DNA of 64,000 nucleotides from positions 62,001 through 126,000 of the forward strand of contig NZ_FXWP01000011.1 of the NCBI RefSeq assembly GCF_900184035.1, read 5' to 3'. Below are positions 18,132-27,269 of this stretch, piece by piece. This DNA is from Kosakonia pseudosacchari. Its GTDB lineage: Bacteria > Pseudomonadota > Gammaproteobacteria > Enterobacterales > Enterobacteriaceae. The notes beneath the pieces are model-generated. The model searched no databases. It was not told where the DNA came from and was given only the letters and a program-made list of their open reading frames with translations. How positions within the stretch are numbered: position 1 is the stretch's first letter; each line of letters opens with the position of its first letter. Both the position numbers and the translations under genes were made by a program.

Positions 18132-19607
18132 ATGGTACCTGTGGTCGCGCTTGTCGGGCGCCCTAACGTTGGAAAATCCACGCTATTTAACCGTTTAACA
18201 CGCACCCGAGATGCGCTGGTGGCGGATTTCCCGGGTCTGACTCGTGACCGTAAGTACGGTCGTGCTGAAGTTGAAGGCCGCGAATTTATCTGTATCGATA
18301 CCGGCGGTATCGATGGCACCGAAGATGGCGTGGAAACGCGCATGGCGGAACAATCGCTGCTGGCGATTGAAGAAGCCGATGTCGTACTGTTTATGGTCGA
18401 TGCGCGCGCGGGTCTGATGCCAGCCGATTCGGCCATTGCCAAGCATCTGCGTTCACGCGAAAAACCGACTTTTCTGGTGGCGAACAAAACCGACGGTCTG
18501 GATCCGGATCAGGCAATAGCAGATTTTTATTCCCTCGGTCTGGGGGAAATCCACGCTATCGCCGCTTCCCACGGGCGCGGTGTCACCAGCTTGCTGGAAC
18601 ATGTGCTGATGCCATGGATGGACGAACTCAACCCGCCGGAAGAGGTGGATGAGGACGCCGAATACTGGGCACAGTTCGAAGCCAACGAAAACGGCGAAAA
18701 AGAAGAGCCGGAAGACGATTTCAACCCGCAGGATCTGCCAATCAAACTGGCCATTGTGGGGCGTCCGAACGTCGGTAAGTCCACACTGACTAACCGCATT
18801 CTCGGCGAAGAGCGCGTGGTGGTGTATGACATGCCGGGTACCACGCGCGACAGCATCTACATTCCGATGCAGCGCGATGAGCGTGAATACGTACTTATCG
18901 ACACCGCTGGTGTGCGTAAGCGCGGCAAAATCACCGATGTGGTGGAGAAGTTCTCGGTCATCAAAACGCTGCAAGCGATTGAAGATGCTAACGTTGTGCT
19001 GCTGGTCATTGATGCCCGTGAAGGTATCTCCGATCAGGATTTATCGCTGCTCGGCTTTATTCTTAACAGCGGCCGCTCACTGGTTATCGTCGTCAATAAA
19101 TGGGACGGTCTGAGCCAGGAAGTGAAAGAGCAGGTGAAAGAGACGCTGGATTACCGCCTGGGCTTTATTGATTTCGCCCGTGTGCACTTTATTTCCGCGC
19201 TGCACGGCAGCGGCGTTGGCAACCTGTTTGAATCCGTTCGCGAAGCGTATGACAGCTCCACCCGCCGCGTCAGTACTGCGCTGCTGACGCGTATTATGAA
19301 CATGGCGGCGGAAGATCATCAGCCGCCGTTAGTGCGTGGTCGTCGCGTGAAGCTGAAATATGCCCACGCCGGTGGGTATAACCCGCCGATAGTGGTGATC
19401 CACGGCAACCAGGTGAAAGACTTGCCGGATTCCTACAAACGTTATTTGATGAACTACTTCCGCAAATCGCTGGATGTGATGGGTACGCCAATCCGTATTC
19501 AGTTCAAAGAGGGGGAAAACCCGTTTGCCGACAAACGCAACACCCTGACACCGAACCAGATGCGCAAACGTAAACGCCTGATTAAGCACATCAAAAAAAG
19601 TAAGTAA
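18132..19607 (+). CDS. der: ribosome-assembly GTPase Der (EngA)
   Basis: Essential GTPase with two tandem G domains, acting in 50S subunit maturation; 491 residues (E. coli 490). Each domain has a [10 protein letters not shown]-loop (residues 9-17 and about 211-219) and an NKxD motif (NKTD, NKWD). DxPG/DTAG switch regions are present, an acidic linker lies between the domains, and a KH-like C-terminal domain ends in a basic tail. Confidence 0.98.
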   Translation: MVPVVALVGRPNVGKSTLFNRLTRTRDALVADFPGLTRDRKYGRAEVEGREFICIDTGGIDGTEDGVETRMAEQSLLAIEEADVVLFMVDARAGLMPADSAIAKHLRSREKPTFLVANKTDGLDPDQAIADFYSLGLGEIHAIAASHGRGVTSLLEHVLMPWMDELNPPEEVDEDAEYWAQFEANENGEKEEPEDDFNPQDLPIKLAIVGRPNVGKSTLTNRILGEERVVVYDMPGTTRDSIYIPMQRDEREYVLIDTAGVRKRGKITDVVEKFSVIKTLQAIEDANVVLLVIDAREGISDQDLSLLGFILNSGRSLVIVVNKWDGLSQEVKEQVKETLDYRLGFIDFARVHFISALHGSGVGNLFESVREAYDSSTRRVSTALLTRIMNMAAEDHQPPLVRGRRVKLKYAHAGGYNPPIVVIHGNQVKDLPDSYKRYLMNYFRKSLDVMGTPIRIQFKEGENPFADKRNTLTPNQMRKRKRLIKHIKKSK

Positions 19608-19620
19608 TCACTTGCTTCAA

Positions 19621-19643
19621 ACCCGCCGCCTGGCGGGTTTTTT
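19621..19643 (+). terminator. rho-independent terminator after der
   Basis: Seven-base stem ACCCGCC / GGCGGGT, four-base loop, then six T. The same stem recurs at 20192-20215. Confidence 0.9.
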
Positions 19644-19774
19644 ATTTATTACAACGGGCTCACCTACAGAAATCAGGCGCTGTTTCGGCCTGTCGATAGC
19701 AGTACACTGGTTAAGGCTATAAAAACAACGCGTTAATAATCGTCTTCAATGAATAATTTCAAAAGGGATATGAA

Positions 19775-20167
19775 ATGAAAACGTTTTTACTGGTGATATT
19801 TCTGGCCGGTGTAGTGACTGGTTGCACACCGCTTCACCCCTCCGGTTGCCATAAAACCACCGCGCTTGGCAGTTGCGATTCCGGGCGTTTTACCGACCAG
19901 GATGAGTACGGGAAACAGGCCCGCGCGATAAAAAACGCGATCGAATCACGGCTTGCGGATCGTTCTGGCTGGAAAGGGAAAAAATGCCGCTTACATCTGG
20001 AATTTGCTTATGATGGCAAACTGAACAATATTGAGACCAGAGAAGGGAATAAAGCTTACTGCGCGGCGCTGAAAACTGCGGCTCAACGGGCGTCATTCCC
20101 GGCATTTCCTTCTCAGCGGATTTACCAGGCCTTCGAGAGCTCCCGCTTCGTGATGGTGGGCGAATAG
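19775..20167 (+). CDS. small lipoprotein with an orphan TolA C-terminal (domain III) fold
   Basis: 130 residues. A signal peptide ends in lipobox VTGC with lipidated Cys17 and Thr at +2, so an outer-membrane lipoprotein is likely. From about residue 45 the sequence tracks domain III of TolA. IKNAIES corresponds to TolA IKSAIES, GKKCRL to GKTCTL, DGKL to DGML, and PSQRIYQAF to PSQAVYEVF. Both cysteines of the TolA-III disulfide are kept (Cys71, Cys96). The membrane anchor and long helical domain of real TolA are missing. It stands alone between der and yfgJ, neighbours in E. coli, with its own terminator. TolA-III binds TolB, filamentous-phage G3P and group A colicins, so a role as modulator or decoy is possible but unproven. 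Confidence 0.8.
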   Translation: MKTFLLVIFLAGVVTGCTPLHPSGCHKTTALGSCDSGRFTDQDEYGKQARAIKNAIESRLADRSGWKGKKCRLHLEFAYDGKLNNIETREGNKAYCAALKTAAQRASFPAFPSQRIYQAFESSRFVMVGE

Positions 20168-20191
20168 TAAACCAAACCTGACGAGCCATTT

Positions 20192-20215
20192 AACCCGCCT
20201 GCTGGCGGGTTTTTT
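20192..20215 (+). terminator. rho-independent terminator after the TolA-domain lipoprotein
   Basis: Eight-base stem AACCCGCC / GGCGGGTT, loop TGCT, then T-run. Nearly a copy of the terminator behind der. Confidence 0.9.
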
Positions 20216-20264
20216 GTCGTTAGCGGTGTATGATAAACGCCGTGAAAAAATTAAGGAGCGCCTT

Positions 20265-20480
20265 ATGGAACTGACCTGCCCGACTTGCCATAACCCGCTG
20301 CAAGTAGTGGGAACACATGCTCACTGCGACGGCTGCGGCAAAGACATTCAAATCCAGGCGCATTGCCCGGAGTGCCATCAGCCTCTGGAAGTATTAAAAG
20401 CCTGTGGCGCGGTGGACTTTTTCTGCCAGCACGGCCACGGGCTGATTTCGAAAAAACGCGTCGAATATACGCTGCTCTAG
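20265..20480 (+). CDS. yfgJ: YfgJ, double zinc-ribbon protein
   Basis: 71 residues, same as E. coli YfgJ. Eight cysteines in pairs (5/8, 21/24, 34/37, 47/54) form two zinc ribbons. The conserved half is CPECHQPLEVLKACGAVDFFC with GHGLISKKRVE. The start is the ATG after AAGGAGCGCCTT; in-frame sequence upstream lacks a better site. Function unknown. Its TAG stop overlaps the stop of the convergent emfourin gene in a shared CTAG. Confidence 0.93.
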   Translation: MELTCPTCHNPLQVVGTHAHCDGCGKDIQIQAHCPECHQPLEVLKACGAVDFFCQHGHGLISKKRVEYTLL

Positions 20481-20821
20481 GGCTTACAAATACACTCTTC
20501 CCCTTCGCGCCACAGTTCGACAAACGACGGTGGCGCTTTGCTTTCCGGGATAAGCAGCAGCACATCCGTTTGCTGGGTGGTCCAGGTGATTTGCAAACGG
20601 TAGAAACGTTGATCGCCACGTCCAGGCGAGTCCGGCTGGCCTGGCGGTTCGGCGAGCGGGAGCGTCTGGTGCAAAATGTCCACCAGCCGCTGGCGCTGCT
20701 CCGCACTGAGCTGGGCGATGACAATTTTTCGCGCGCCGCTCAGCTTCGGAATGTAAGCCAGCCCGCCTTCACGGGCTAACTCGACTACCGCGTCGTCGGT
20801 TAATTCGGGTTCGTTCATCAT
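20477..20821 (-). CDS. protealysin inhibitor emfourin
   Basis: 114 residues, no signal peptide, cytoplasmic. It lies directly behind the M4 protease gene and its ATGATG start overlaps the protease TGA in TTATGATGA, so expression is coupled. Size, position and the mixed beta pattern (YIPKLSGARKIVIAQLS, FYRLQITWTTQQTDVLLLIPE, then a C-terminal WREGE) fit emfourin, the slow tight-binding inhibitor first described with Serratia protealysin. The call relies on operon context plus general resemblance rather than a sharp motif. A start three bases later (second ATG) is equally possible. Confidence 0.78.
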   Translation of the reverse strand: MMNEPELTDDAVVELAREGGLAYIPKLSGARKIVIAQLSAEQRQRLVDILHQTLPLAEPPGQPDSPGRGDQRFYRLQITWTTQQTDVLLLIPESKAPPSFVELWREGEECICKP

Positions 20822-21843
20822 AAAACTCCGACATCTTTCCACGCCTGTTTAATAGCGGCGGCAACCTGCTTGCCGGAACGTTTCTCGCCATGTTTGATGG
20901 TGAATTTGGCGAAAGTGGCGAAGTCAGCATTTTGCGCCAGTGACTTATCACACACCGTGTCATACCAGGCGTATCCGGCTTTTTCCCACGCATAGCCACC
21001 TATAGCGGTTGCCGCCAGGTAAAATGCCCGGTTTGGAATGCCGGAATTCAGGTGTACGCCGCCGTTATCTTCACGCGTTTTAATAAAATCTTTCATATGC
21101 GCAGGCTGTGGATCTTTACCCAGTAACGGGTCGTCATAAGCCGTCCCCGGCTTCGACATCGAGCGCAGCCCCTTGCCATGAATGCCTTTTGCCAGCAAGC
21201 CTTCACCAATGATCCAGTCCGCCTGATCCGCCGTCTGTTGCTGGTGGTACTGTTTTACCAGCGAACCGAACACATCGGATAACGACTCATTTAACGCGCC
21301 AGCTTGTTCAAAGTAGATCAACCCGGCTTCCGTTTCTGTGACGCCGTGGCTCAGTTCATGCGCCACCACGTCAATGGCAATGGTAAAACGGTTGAAGATC
21401 TCGCCATCACCATCGCCAAACACCATCTGCTGACCATTCCAGAAAGCGTTCTGGTAATCCTGGCCGTAATGCACGGTGCCGCTAAGAATAAGCCCCTGGT
21501 TATCCAGCGAGTTGCGTTGATAAACCTGCCAGAAAAAATCATGGGTGACACCCAGGTAGTCATACGCTTCGGTAACGGCTACATCACCTGTCGGTGGCTG
21601 GCCCTCATAGCGTACCTGCTCACCGGGCAACGTCTCTTTTTGCTGAGCGTCATAAATATCGCGGACCAGTTCGCCGGGCGAAGTGACCAGCGGCGCATCG
21701 ACTTTGCCGTGGCTGTGCGCCATCAACGTTTGGACATGCGTTAAGGTCTGGCGGGCGCAGCGTTGCTGAAGTTCTGAACCATTGTCGATGATGCGGCGCA
21801 GGATATAGGGCGGGATAACACTGTACGGATGACGTGCATTCAT
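20818..21843 (-). CDS. protealysin-like M4 (thermolysin family) metalloprotease
   Basis: 341 residues, the length of Serratia protealysin. There is no signal peptide; instead a short propeptide of about 50 residues contains the PPYILRR motif typical of protealysin/grimelysin, in contrast to the roughly 200-residue propeptide of thermolysin. The zinc site is His162-Glu-Leu-Ser-His166 with Glu186 in GALNESLSD, and the transition-state histidine is His264 in NGGVHLNSGIPNRAF. The start has a textbook AAGGAG site. Protealysins cleave actin and are tied to host-cell invasion in Serratia; that role here is inference. The gene pair sits between yfgJ and xseA and is absent from E. coli. Confidence 0.93.
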   Translation of the reverse strand: MNARHPYSVIPPYILRRIIDNGSELQQRCARQTLTHVQTLMAHSHGKVDAPLVTSPGELVRDIYDAQQKETLPGEQVRYEGQPPTGDVAVTEAYDYLGVTHDFFWQVYQRNSLDNQGLILSGTVHYGQDYQNAFWNGQQMVFGDGDGEIFNRFTIAIDVVAHELSHGVTETEAGLIYFEQAGALNESLSDVFGSLVKQYHQQQTADQADWIIGEGLLAKGIHGKGLRSMSKPGTAYDDPLLGKDPQPAHMKDFIKTREDNGGVHLNSGIPNRAFYLAATAIGGYAWEKAGYAWYDTVCDKSLAQNADFATFAKFTIKHGEKRSGKQVAAAIKQAWKDVGVL

Positions 21844-21914
21844 GTTGATCTCCTTGATAAAACAAAAAAGAACAACAAAAAGTATAGGTTCGTCTGATTT
21901 ATTGAGCGCGTGAA

Positions 21915-23288
21915 TTAAGAGGATTTACGTTGGCGCGTTTTTTTCATGGGCGTGACGGCGCTGACTTCACTCTCCACCCAGCCATCGTTCAGCCGTGTGG
22001 TCAGTTTGTCGCCCGCTTTAACCTGCTTGGCCTGTTTCAGCACTTTGCCGTCGGTCGCGGTAGTTACGCTGTAGCCGCGCGCCAGCGTTGCCAGCGGGCT
22101 GACCGCTTCAAGATGAGTGATTGCCGTACCAAAACGTTCGCGTGTGCCACTCAGGCGGTCACGAATATTCTGGCTAAGACGATATTCCAGTTGCTGAATG
22201 CGGCTTTGCGCCCGGTGAATACGCGGCTGCGGGTTTTGCTGATTCAGACGCTGTACTACGCGCTGCTGGCGCACGGAAGCGCGTTTTAACTGATTATCCA
22301 GCGCGTTGTGCATGCGCTGCTGCAGGCGTTCCAGCACGGTTTGCTGACGCGCCAGCCGCAACTGGGGATGCTGTTGTTGCAGACGATGATGTATCTGGGC
22401 GAAACGGCGGCTGCGGCCTGCCAGATAATAGTCCATCGACATTTCTAAACGCTGCTGCATCGCCTGAACCTGGCGCAGCAGTTCCAGCTGGTTACGGCTG
22501 ACAATTTCTGCCGCCGCAGAGGGAGTGGGCGCGCGCAGGTCGGCAACAAAATCGGCAATGGTCACGTCGGTTTCGTGTCCAACGGAGCTGACCACCGGAA
22601 TGCGGCTGGCAAAAATCGCCCGCGCCACGCGTTCGTCGTTAAAACTCCACAAATCTTCCAGCGAACCGCCGCCGCGCCCGACAATCAGTACGTCGCACTC
22701 TTCGCGGGCGTTAGCCAGTTCAATAGCGCGTACAATCTGCGCGGGCGCATCTTCGCCTTGTACAGCAGTCGGGTAAATCACCACCGGCAGCGACGGATCG
22801 CGGCGTTTCAATACATGCAGAATATCGTGCAGCGCGGCACCGGTTTTAGACGTGATAACACCAACGCAATGGGCGGGTGAGGGCAGCGGTTTTTTGAATT
22901 GCTGGTCGAACAGCCCTTCGGCCGCGAGCTTCGTTTTAAGTTGCTCATACTTCTGCTGCAACAAACCTTCACCGGCCGGTTGCATGCTTTCGACAATAAT
23001 CTGGTATTCGCCGCGCGGTTCATACAGCGTGATATTGGCGCGCACCAGCACTTGCTGGCCGTGCTGCGGGCGAAACGTGACGCGACGGTTGCTGTTGCGG
23101 AACATCGCGCAGCGCACCTGAGCGGTATCGTCTTTTAAGGTGAAGTACCAGTGACCGGAAGCGGGCTGGGTAAAATTGGAGATTTCCCCGCTGATCCACA
23201 CCTGGCCGAGTTCGCGTTCCAGCAGTAAGCGCACCGACTGATTAAGGCGGCTAACCGTAAAAATTGAGGGGGATTGGAACGACGACAT
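21915..23288 (-). CDS. xseA: exodeoxyribonuclease VII large subunit
   Basis: 457 residues (E. coli 456). It forms with XseB the single-strand-specific exonuclease VII used in mismatch repair and in removing trapped DNA. The N-terminal OB-fold ([20 protein letters not shown], about 29-48) is followed by the catalytic core with [11 protein letters not shown] and [16 protein letters not shown] long coiled-coil rich in Gln and Arg and a basic C-terminal tail complete the protein. Divergent from guaB. Confidence 0.97.
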   Translation of the reverse strand: MSSFQSPSIFTVSRLNQSVRLLLERELGQVWISGEISNFTQPASGHWYFTLKDDTAQVRCAMFRNSNRRVTFRPQHGQQVLVRANITLYEPRGEYQIIVESMQPAGEGLLQQKYEQLKTKLAAEGLFDQQFKKPLPSPAHCVGVITSKTGAALHDILHVLKRRDPSLPVVIYPTAVQGEDAPAQIVRAIELANAREECDVLIVGRGGGSLEDLWSFNDERVARAIFASRIPVVSSVGHETDVTIADFVADLRAPTPSAAAEIVSRNQLELLRQVQAMQQRLEMSMDYYLAGRSRRFAQIHHRLQQQHPQLRLARQQTVLERLQQRMHNALDNQLKRASVRQQRVVQRLNQQNPQPRIHRAQSRIQQLEYRLSQNIRDRLSGTRERFGTAITHLEAVSPLATLARGYSVTTATDGKVLKQAKQVKAGDKLTTRLNDGWVESEVSAVTPMKKTRQRKSS

Positions 23289-23380
23289 GTGAGCCAGATC
23301 AAATTCTAAATCAGCAAGTTATTCGTTCGATAGTAACCCGAAACGAGGGGATGGCAAGTATTTTTCTTAAAAAAGTGTGG

Positions 23381-23396
23381 ATGCAATCGGTTACGC
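23381..23396. promoter_or_regulatory. PurR operator within the guaBA promoter
   Basis: ATGCAATCGGTTACGC agrees with the PurR consensus AnGCAAnCGnTTnCnT except at the last base. It sits immediately before the TATAAT -10 at 23401-23406, where a bound repressor would block RNA polymerase. guaBA of E. coli is a known PurR target. Confidence 0.75.
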
Positions 23397-23400
23397 TCTG

Positions 23401-23406
23401 TATAAT
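23401..23406 (+). promoter_or_regulatory. -10 element of guaBA
   Basis: Perfect TATAAT 41 bases before the guaB start. The -35 is poor, as in the E. coli promoter, which depends on upstream sequence and growth rate. Confidence 0.65.
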
Positions 23407-23447
23407 GCCACGGCAATATTTAACCCCCCAGGTCAGAGATATTGCCC

Positions 23448-24914
23448 ATGCTACGTATCGCTAAAGAAGCACTGACGTTTGACGACGTCCTCCTCGTTCC
23501 CGCTCATTCCACCGTTCTGCCGAATACTGCCGACTTGAGCACGCAGCTCACTAAAACCATTCGCCTGAACATTCCGATGCTCTCTGCGGCGATGGATACC
23601 GTGACGGAAGCGCGCCTGGCAATCGCCCTGGCACAGGAAGGCGGCATTGGCTTTATTCACAAAAACATGTCGATTGAGCGCCAGGCGGAAGAAGTTCGCC
23701 GCGTGAAGAAACATGAATCCGGCGTGGTTAAAGACCCGCAAACCGTTCTGCCGACCACTACCCTGCGCGAAGTGAAAGAGCTAACCGAACGTAACGGCTT
23801 TGCCGGTTACCCGGTAGTGAATGGCGACAACGAACTGGTTGGCATCATCACCGGTCGCGACGTGCGTTTCGTCACCGATCTGAACCAGCCGGTTAGCGTG
23901 TACATGACGCCGAAAGAGCGTCTGGTGACCGTGCGTGAAGGTGAATCCCGCGAAGTCGTGTTTGCCAAAATGCACGAAAAACGCGTTGAAAAAGCGCTGG
24001 TTGTCGACGAAAGCTTCCACCTGCGCGGCATGATCACCGTTAAAGATTTCCAGAAAGCAGAACGTAAACCGAACGCCTGTAAAGATGAGCAAGGGCAACT
24101 GCGCGTTGGCGCAGCGGTTGGTGCGGGCGCAGGTAACGAAGAACGCGTTGACGCGCTGGTTGCCGCAGGCGTTGACGTGCTGCTGATTGACTCCTCCCAC
24201 GGCCACTCCGAAGGCGTGTTGCAGCGCATTCGTGAAACCCGTGCCAAATACCCGGATCTGCAAATCATCGGCGGCAACGTCGCCACTGGCGCAGGTGCTC
24301 GCGCACTGGCAGAAGCGGGCGTGAGCGCGGTGAAAGTCGGTATCGGCCCAGGCTCCATCTGTACGACGCGTATCGTGACTGGCGTGGGCGTTCCGCAGAT
24401 CACCGCCGTTTCCGACGCAGTTGAAGCGCTGGAAGGCACCGGTATTCCGGTTATCGCTGACGGCGGTATCCGTTTCTCTGGCGACATCGCCAAAGCGATC
24501 GCCGCAGGCGCTGCCGCAGTGATGGTTGGCTCGATGCTTGCTGGTACCGAAGAATCTCCGGGCGAAATCGAACTCTACCAGGGCCGCTCTTACAAATCCT
24601 ATCGCGGCATGGGCTCGCTGGGCGCGATGTCCAAAGGCTCTTCTGACCGCTACTTCCAGAGCGATAACGCCGCCGACAAACTGGTGCCGGAAGGTATCGA
24701 AGGCCGTGTGGCTTATAAAGGCCGCCTGAAAGAGATCATTCACCAGCAGATGGGCGGCCTGCGCTCCTGTATGGGGCTGACCGGCTGTGGTACTATCGAC
24801 GACCTGCGCACCAAAGCGGAATTCGTGCGCATCAGCGGCGCGGGCATTCAGGAAAGCCACGTTCACGACGTGACCATCACCAAGGAATCCCCGAACTACC
24901 GCATGGGTTCTTAA
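23448..24914 (+). CDS. guaB: inosine-5'-monophosphate dehydrogenase
   Basis: Rate-limiting step of GMP synthesis, IMP to XMP with NAD; 488 residues as in E. coli. The barrel is interrupted by two CBS domains (about 93-205). The catalytic loop [11 protein letters not shown] carries Cys305, and the mobile flap with Arg-Tyr is near residue 400. A TTG six bases upstream could add two residues, but the ATG matches the family start. First gene of guaBA. Confidence 0.98.
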   Translation: MLRIAKEALTFDDVLLVPAHSTVLPNTADLSTQLTKTIRLNIPMLSAAMDTVTEARLAIALAQEGGIGFIHKNMSIERQAEEVRRVKKHESGVVKDPQTVLPTTTLREVKELTERNGFAGYPVVNGDNELVGIITGRDVRFVTDLNQPVSVYMTPKERLVTVREGESREVVFAKMHEKRVEKALVVDESFHLRGMITVKDFQKAERKPNACKDEQGQLRVGAAVGAGAGNEERVDALVAAGVDVLLIDSSHGHSEGVLQRIRETRAKYPDLQIIGGNVATGAGARALAEAGVSAVKVGIGPGSICTTRIVTGVGVPQITAVSDAVEALEGTGIPVIADGGIRFSGDIAKAIAAGAAAVMVGSMLAGTEESPGEIELYQGRSYKSYRGMGSLGAMSKGSSDRYFQSDNAADKLVPEGIEGRVAYKGRLKEIIHQQMGGLRSCMGLTGCGTIDDLRTKAEFVRISGAGIQESHVHDVTITKESPNYRMGS

Positions 24915-24922
24915 TGATTTTC

Positions 24923-24946
24923 GCGCCCGGTGCTCTCACCGGGCGC
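24923..24946 (+). other. intercistronic hairpin between guaB and guaA
   Basis: Ten-base perfect stem GCGCCCGGTG / CACCGGGCGC with loop CTCT, followed only by TTTC. More likely an RNA-stabilising or partial-termination element than a full terminator, since guaA starts 29 bases later. Confidence 0.55.
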
Positions 24947-24975
24947 TTTCGTAACTTGCCTCGGAAGTAACGTCA

Positions 24976-26553
24976 ATGACGGACAACATTCATAAACATC
25001 GTATTCTTATCCTCGATTTTGGTTCTCAGTACACCCAACTGGTTGCGCGCCGCGTGCGTGAGCTGGGTGTTTACTGCGAATTGTGGGCGTGGGATGTCAC
25101 CGAAGCGCAGATCCGCGACTTCAATCCAAGCGGTATCATCCTTTCCGGCGGCCCGGAAAGCACCACCGAAGACAACAGCCCGCGTGCACCGCAATATGTC
25201 TTCGAAGCTGGCGTGCCGGTGCTTGGCGTTTGCTACGGCATGCAGACCATGGCGATGCAGCTCGGCGGCCACGTTGAAGGTTCTAACGAGCGTGAATTCG
25301 GCTACGCGCAGGTTGAAGTGCAGACCGACAGCGCGCTGATTCGCGGTATTGAAGATTCGCTGACCGCAGAAGGCAAAGTTCTGCTGGACGTGTGGATGAG
25401 CCACGGCGACAAAGTAACGGCGATTCCGTCTGACTTTGTCACTGTTGCCAGCACCGAAAGCTGCCCGTTCGCCATCATGGCGAACGAAGAAAAACGCTTC
25501 TACGGCGTGCAGTTCCACCCGGAAGTGACTCACACCCGCCAGGGCCTGCGTATGCTGGAGCGCTTCGTGCGCGATATCTGCGAATGTGAAGCGCTGTGGA
25601 CGCCGGCAAAAATTATCGATGACGCTGTTGAGCGTATCCGCCAGCAGGTTGGCGATGACAAAGTGATCCTCGGCCTCTCCGGCGGCGTGGACTCTTCTGT
25701 CACCGCGATGCTGCTGCATCGCGCCATTGGCAAAAACCTGACCTGCGTGTTCGTAGATAACGGTCTGCTGCGTCTGAACGAAGCTCAGCAGGTGATGGAC
25801 ATGTTTGGCGACCACTTCGGTCTGAACATTGTTCACGTGGAAGGGGAATCCCGTTTCCTGGCTGCACTGGCCGGTGAGAACGATCCGGAAGCCAAACGTA
25901 AAATCATCGGTCGCGTGTTCGTGGAAGTGTTCGACGAAGAAGCACTGAAGCTGGAAGACGTGAAATGGCTGGCGCAGGGCACCATCTACCCGGACGTGAT
26001 CGAATCCGCTGCTTCGGCAACCGGTAAAGCGCACGTTATTAAATCTCACCACAACGTGGGCGGCCTGCCGAAAGAGATGAAGATGGGCCTGGTTGAACCG
26101 CTGCGTGAGCTGTTCAAAGATGAAGTGCGTAAAATTGGCCTGGAACTGGGCCTGCCGTACGACATGCTTTACCGCCATCCGTTCCCGGGTCCGGGCCTCG
26201 GTGTTCGCGTGCTGGGCGAAGTGAAGAAAGAGTATTGCGACCTGCTGCGCCGCGCCGATGCGATCTTTATCGAAGAGCTGCATAAAGCCGATCTCTACAA
26301 CAAAGTGAGCCAGGCGTTCACCGTGTTCCTGCCGGTTCGCTCCGTGGGCGTGATGGGCGACGGTCGTAAATACGACTGGGTTGTCTCGCTGCGTGCAGTA
26401 GAAACCATCGACTTTATGACCGCGCACTGGGCGCACCTGCCGTACGATTTCCTCGGCCGCGTCTCTAACCGCATCATCAATGAAGTGAACGGTATTTCCC
26501 GCGTGGTATATGACATCAGCGGTAAACCGCCAGCGACGATTGAGTGGGAATAA
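24976..26553 (+). CDS. guaA: GMP synthase (glutamine-hydrolysing)
   Basis: Converts XMP to GMP using ATP and glutamine; 525 residues, same as E. coli. The class I glutamine amidotransferase domain has Cys86 in GVCYGMQ and the His/Glu pair in QFHPEVTHT. The ATP-pyrophosphatase P-loop is LSGGVDSSV (about 235), and the C-terminal dimerisation domain ends PPATIEWE. Confidence 0.98.
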   Translation: MTDNIHKHRILILDFGSQYTQLVARRVRELGVYCELWAWDVTEAQIRDFNPSGIILSGGPESTTEDNSPRAPQYVFEAGVPVLGVCYGMQTMAMQLGGHVEGSNEREFGYAQVEVQTDSALIRGIEDSLTAEGKVLLDVWMSHGDKVTAIPSDFVTVASTESCPFAIMANEEKRFYGVQFHPEVTHTRQGLRMLERFVRDICECEALWTPAKIIDDAVERIRQQVGDDKVILGLSGGVDSSVTAMLLHRAIGKNLTCVFVDNGLLRLNEAQQVMDMFGDHFGLNIVHVEGESRFLAALAGENDPEAKRKIIGRVFVEVFDEEALKLEDVKWLAQGTIYPDVIESAASATGKAHVIKSHHNVGGLPKEMKMGLVEPLRELFKDEVRKIGLELGLPYDMLYRHPFPGPGLGVRVLGEVKKEYCDLLRRADAIFIEELHKADLYNKVSQAFTVFLPVRSVGVMGDGRKYDWVVSLRAVETIDFMTAHWAHLPYDFLGRVSNRIINEVNGISRVVYDISGKPPATIEWE

Positions 26554-26585
26554 GATTCAGATCCTGCTGAAGATATGAAATATTA

Positions 26586-26608
26586 AGCCCGCGAAAGCGG
26601 GCTTTTTT
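26586..26608 (+). terminator. rho-independent terminator after guaA
   Basis: Stem AGCCCGC / GCGGGCT with GAAA tetraloop and a T-run. Confidence 0.92.
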
Positions 26609-26613
26609 GTTTT

Positions 26614-27172
26614 TGTATATGATCTTTTTGCGGTATTTGTTGGCGATCAATTAAATATTTTTATCCCTTTGAAGGGTGCAATTATATAAACTCCATCAAG
26701 TATATTTCTTATCATAACCTGGAGATGCTTCGTATTTATCTGATGTGACTATTTAACAATATAACTATTAAAATCAAAGTTAGTTTTATAACAAATTCTT
26801 TAAACATTATTTTAATGTTTATTATAAACAGTTGAGTCGGGCGCTATATCAAAAAGGTTAATTTTGAATTTTAACTCATTTGTCTTTTTTCTAATTTGGG
26901 AAATCTATCACCTCTACCTAATTATCTACTTTTAAATTATCAACCTCTTATATTTCACCCCGGTGCGTAAATTCCATTTTGCCCTCCATTTGATGCAATA
27001 AAATGTGCATTTTTTGTACTGCTTAGACTCATCGGCAGGATGAATAGCTATTCCCTGAAACGACATATTTGAAACGCTAGTTTGAATAAATTGGTGAATC
27101 CTAAGCATATTTTCTTTCTCGCAAGCACCTTTTTTCTAACTGTTTGATTTAAATATGTAATGTGATTTAAAT
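26614..27172. other. AT-rich intergenic stretch without recognisable gene
   Basis: About 560 bases of strikingly AT-rich sequence against GC-rich neighbours. Only short, unconvincing reading frames occur. It contains an AT palindrome (TAAACATTA-TTT-TAATGTTTA, 26801-26821) and many A/T tracts of the kind bound by H-NS. It marks the left edge of the accessory block that ends before yfgG. Confidence 0.6.
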
Positions 27173-27199
27173 TAAATTTTAACGCCAGATTGCCGATAA
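27173..27199 (+). promoter_or_regulatory. sigma-28 (FliA) promoter of the chemoreceptor gene
   Basis: TAAATTTT, eleven bases, then GCCGATAA: a perfect flagellar class 3 -10 and a -35 with one mismatch to TAAAGTTT, at exact consensus spacing. It lies 70 bases before the chemoreceptor start and implies co-expression with flagella. Confidence 0.85.
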
Positions 27200-27269
27200 G
27201 TTGTCTTCGGTATGCTCCTTTCAGCGGGGGCAGAAATTTATGAAATAACCTCAACCCTGGGTAATAAAT

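Noticed and set aside
20363-20779. 138-codon plus-strand frame opposite emfourin
   Set aside because: The minus-strand gene is coupled to the protease and fits a known inhibitor; the plus frame has no features.
23781-24866. Long open frame opposite guaB (361 codons)
   Set aside because: Shadow caused by GC-rich third positions; no recognisable domain.
24973-26436. Long open frame opposite guaA (487 codons)
   Set aside because: Antisense shadow of a highly conserved gene; composition is His/Ala/Val-rich with no family motif or ribosome site.
27048-27254. Short frame in the AT-rich gap
   Set aside because: No ribosome site, odd composition, overlaps the sigma-28 promoter.
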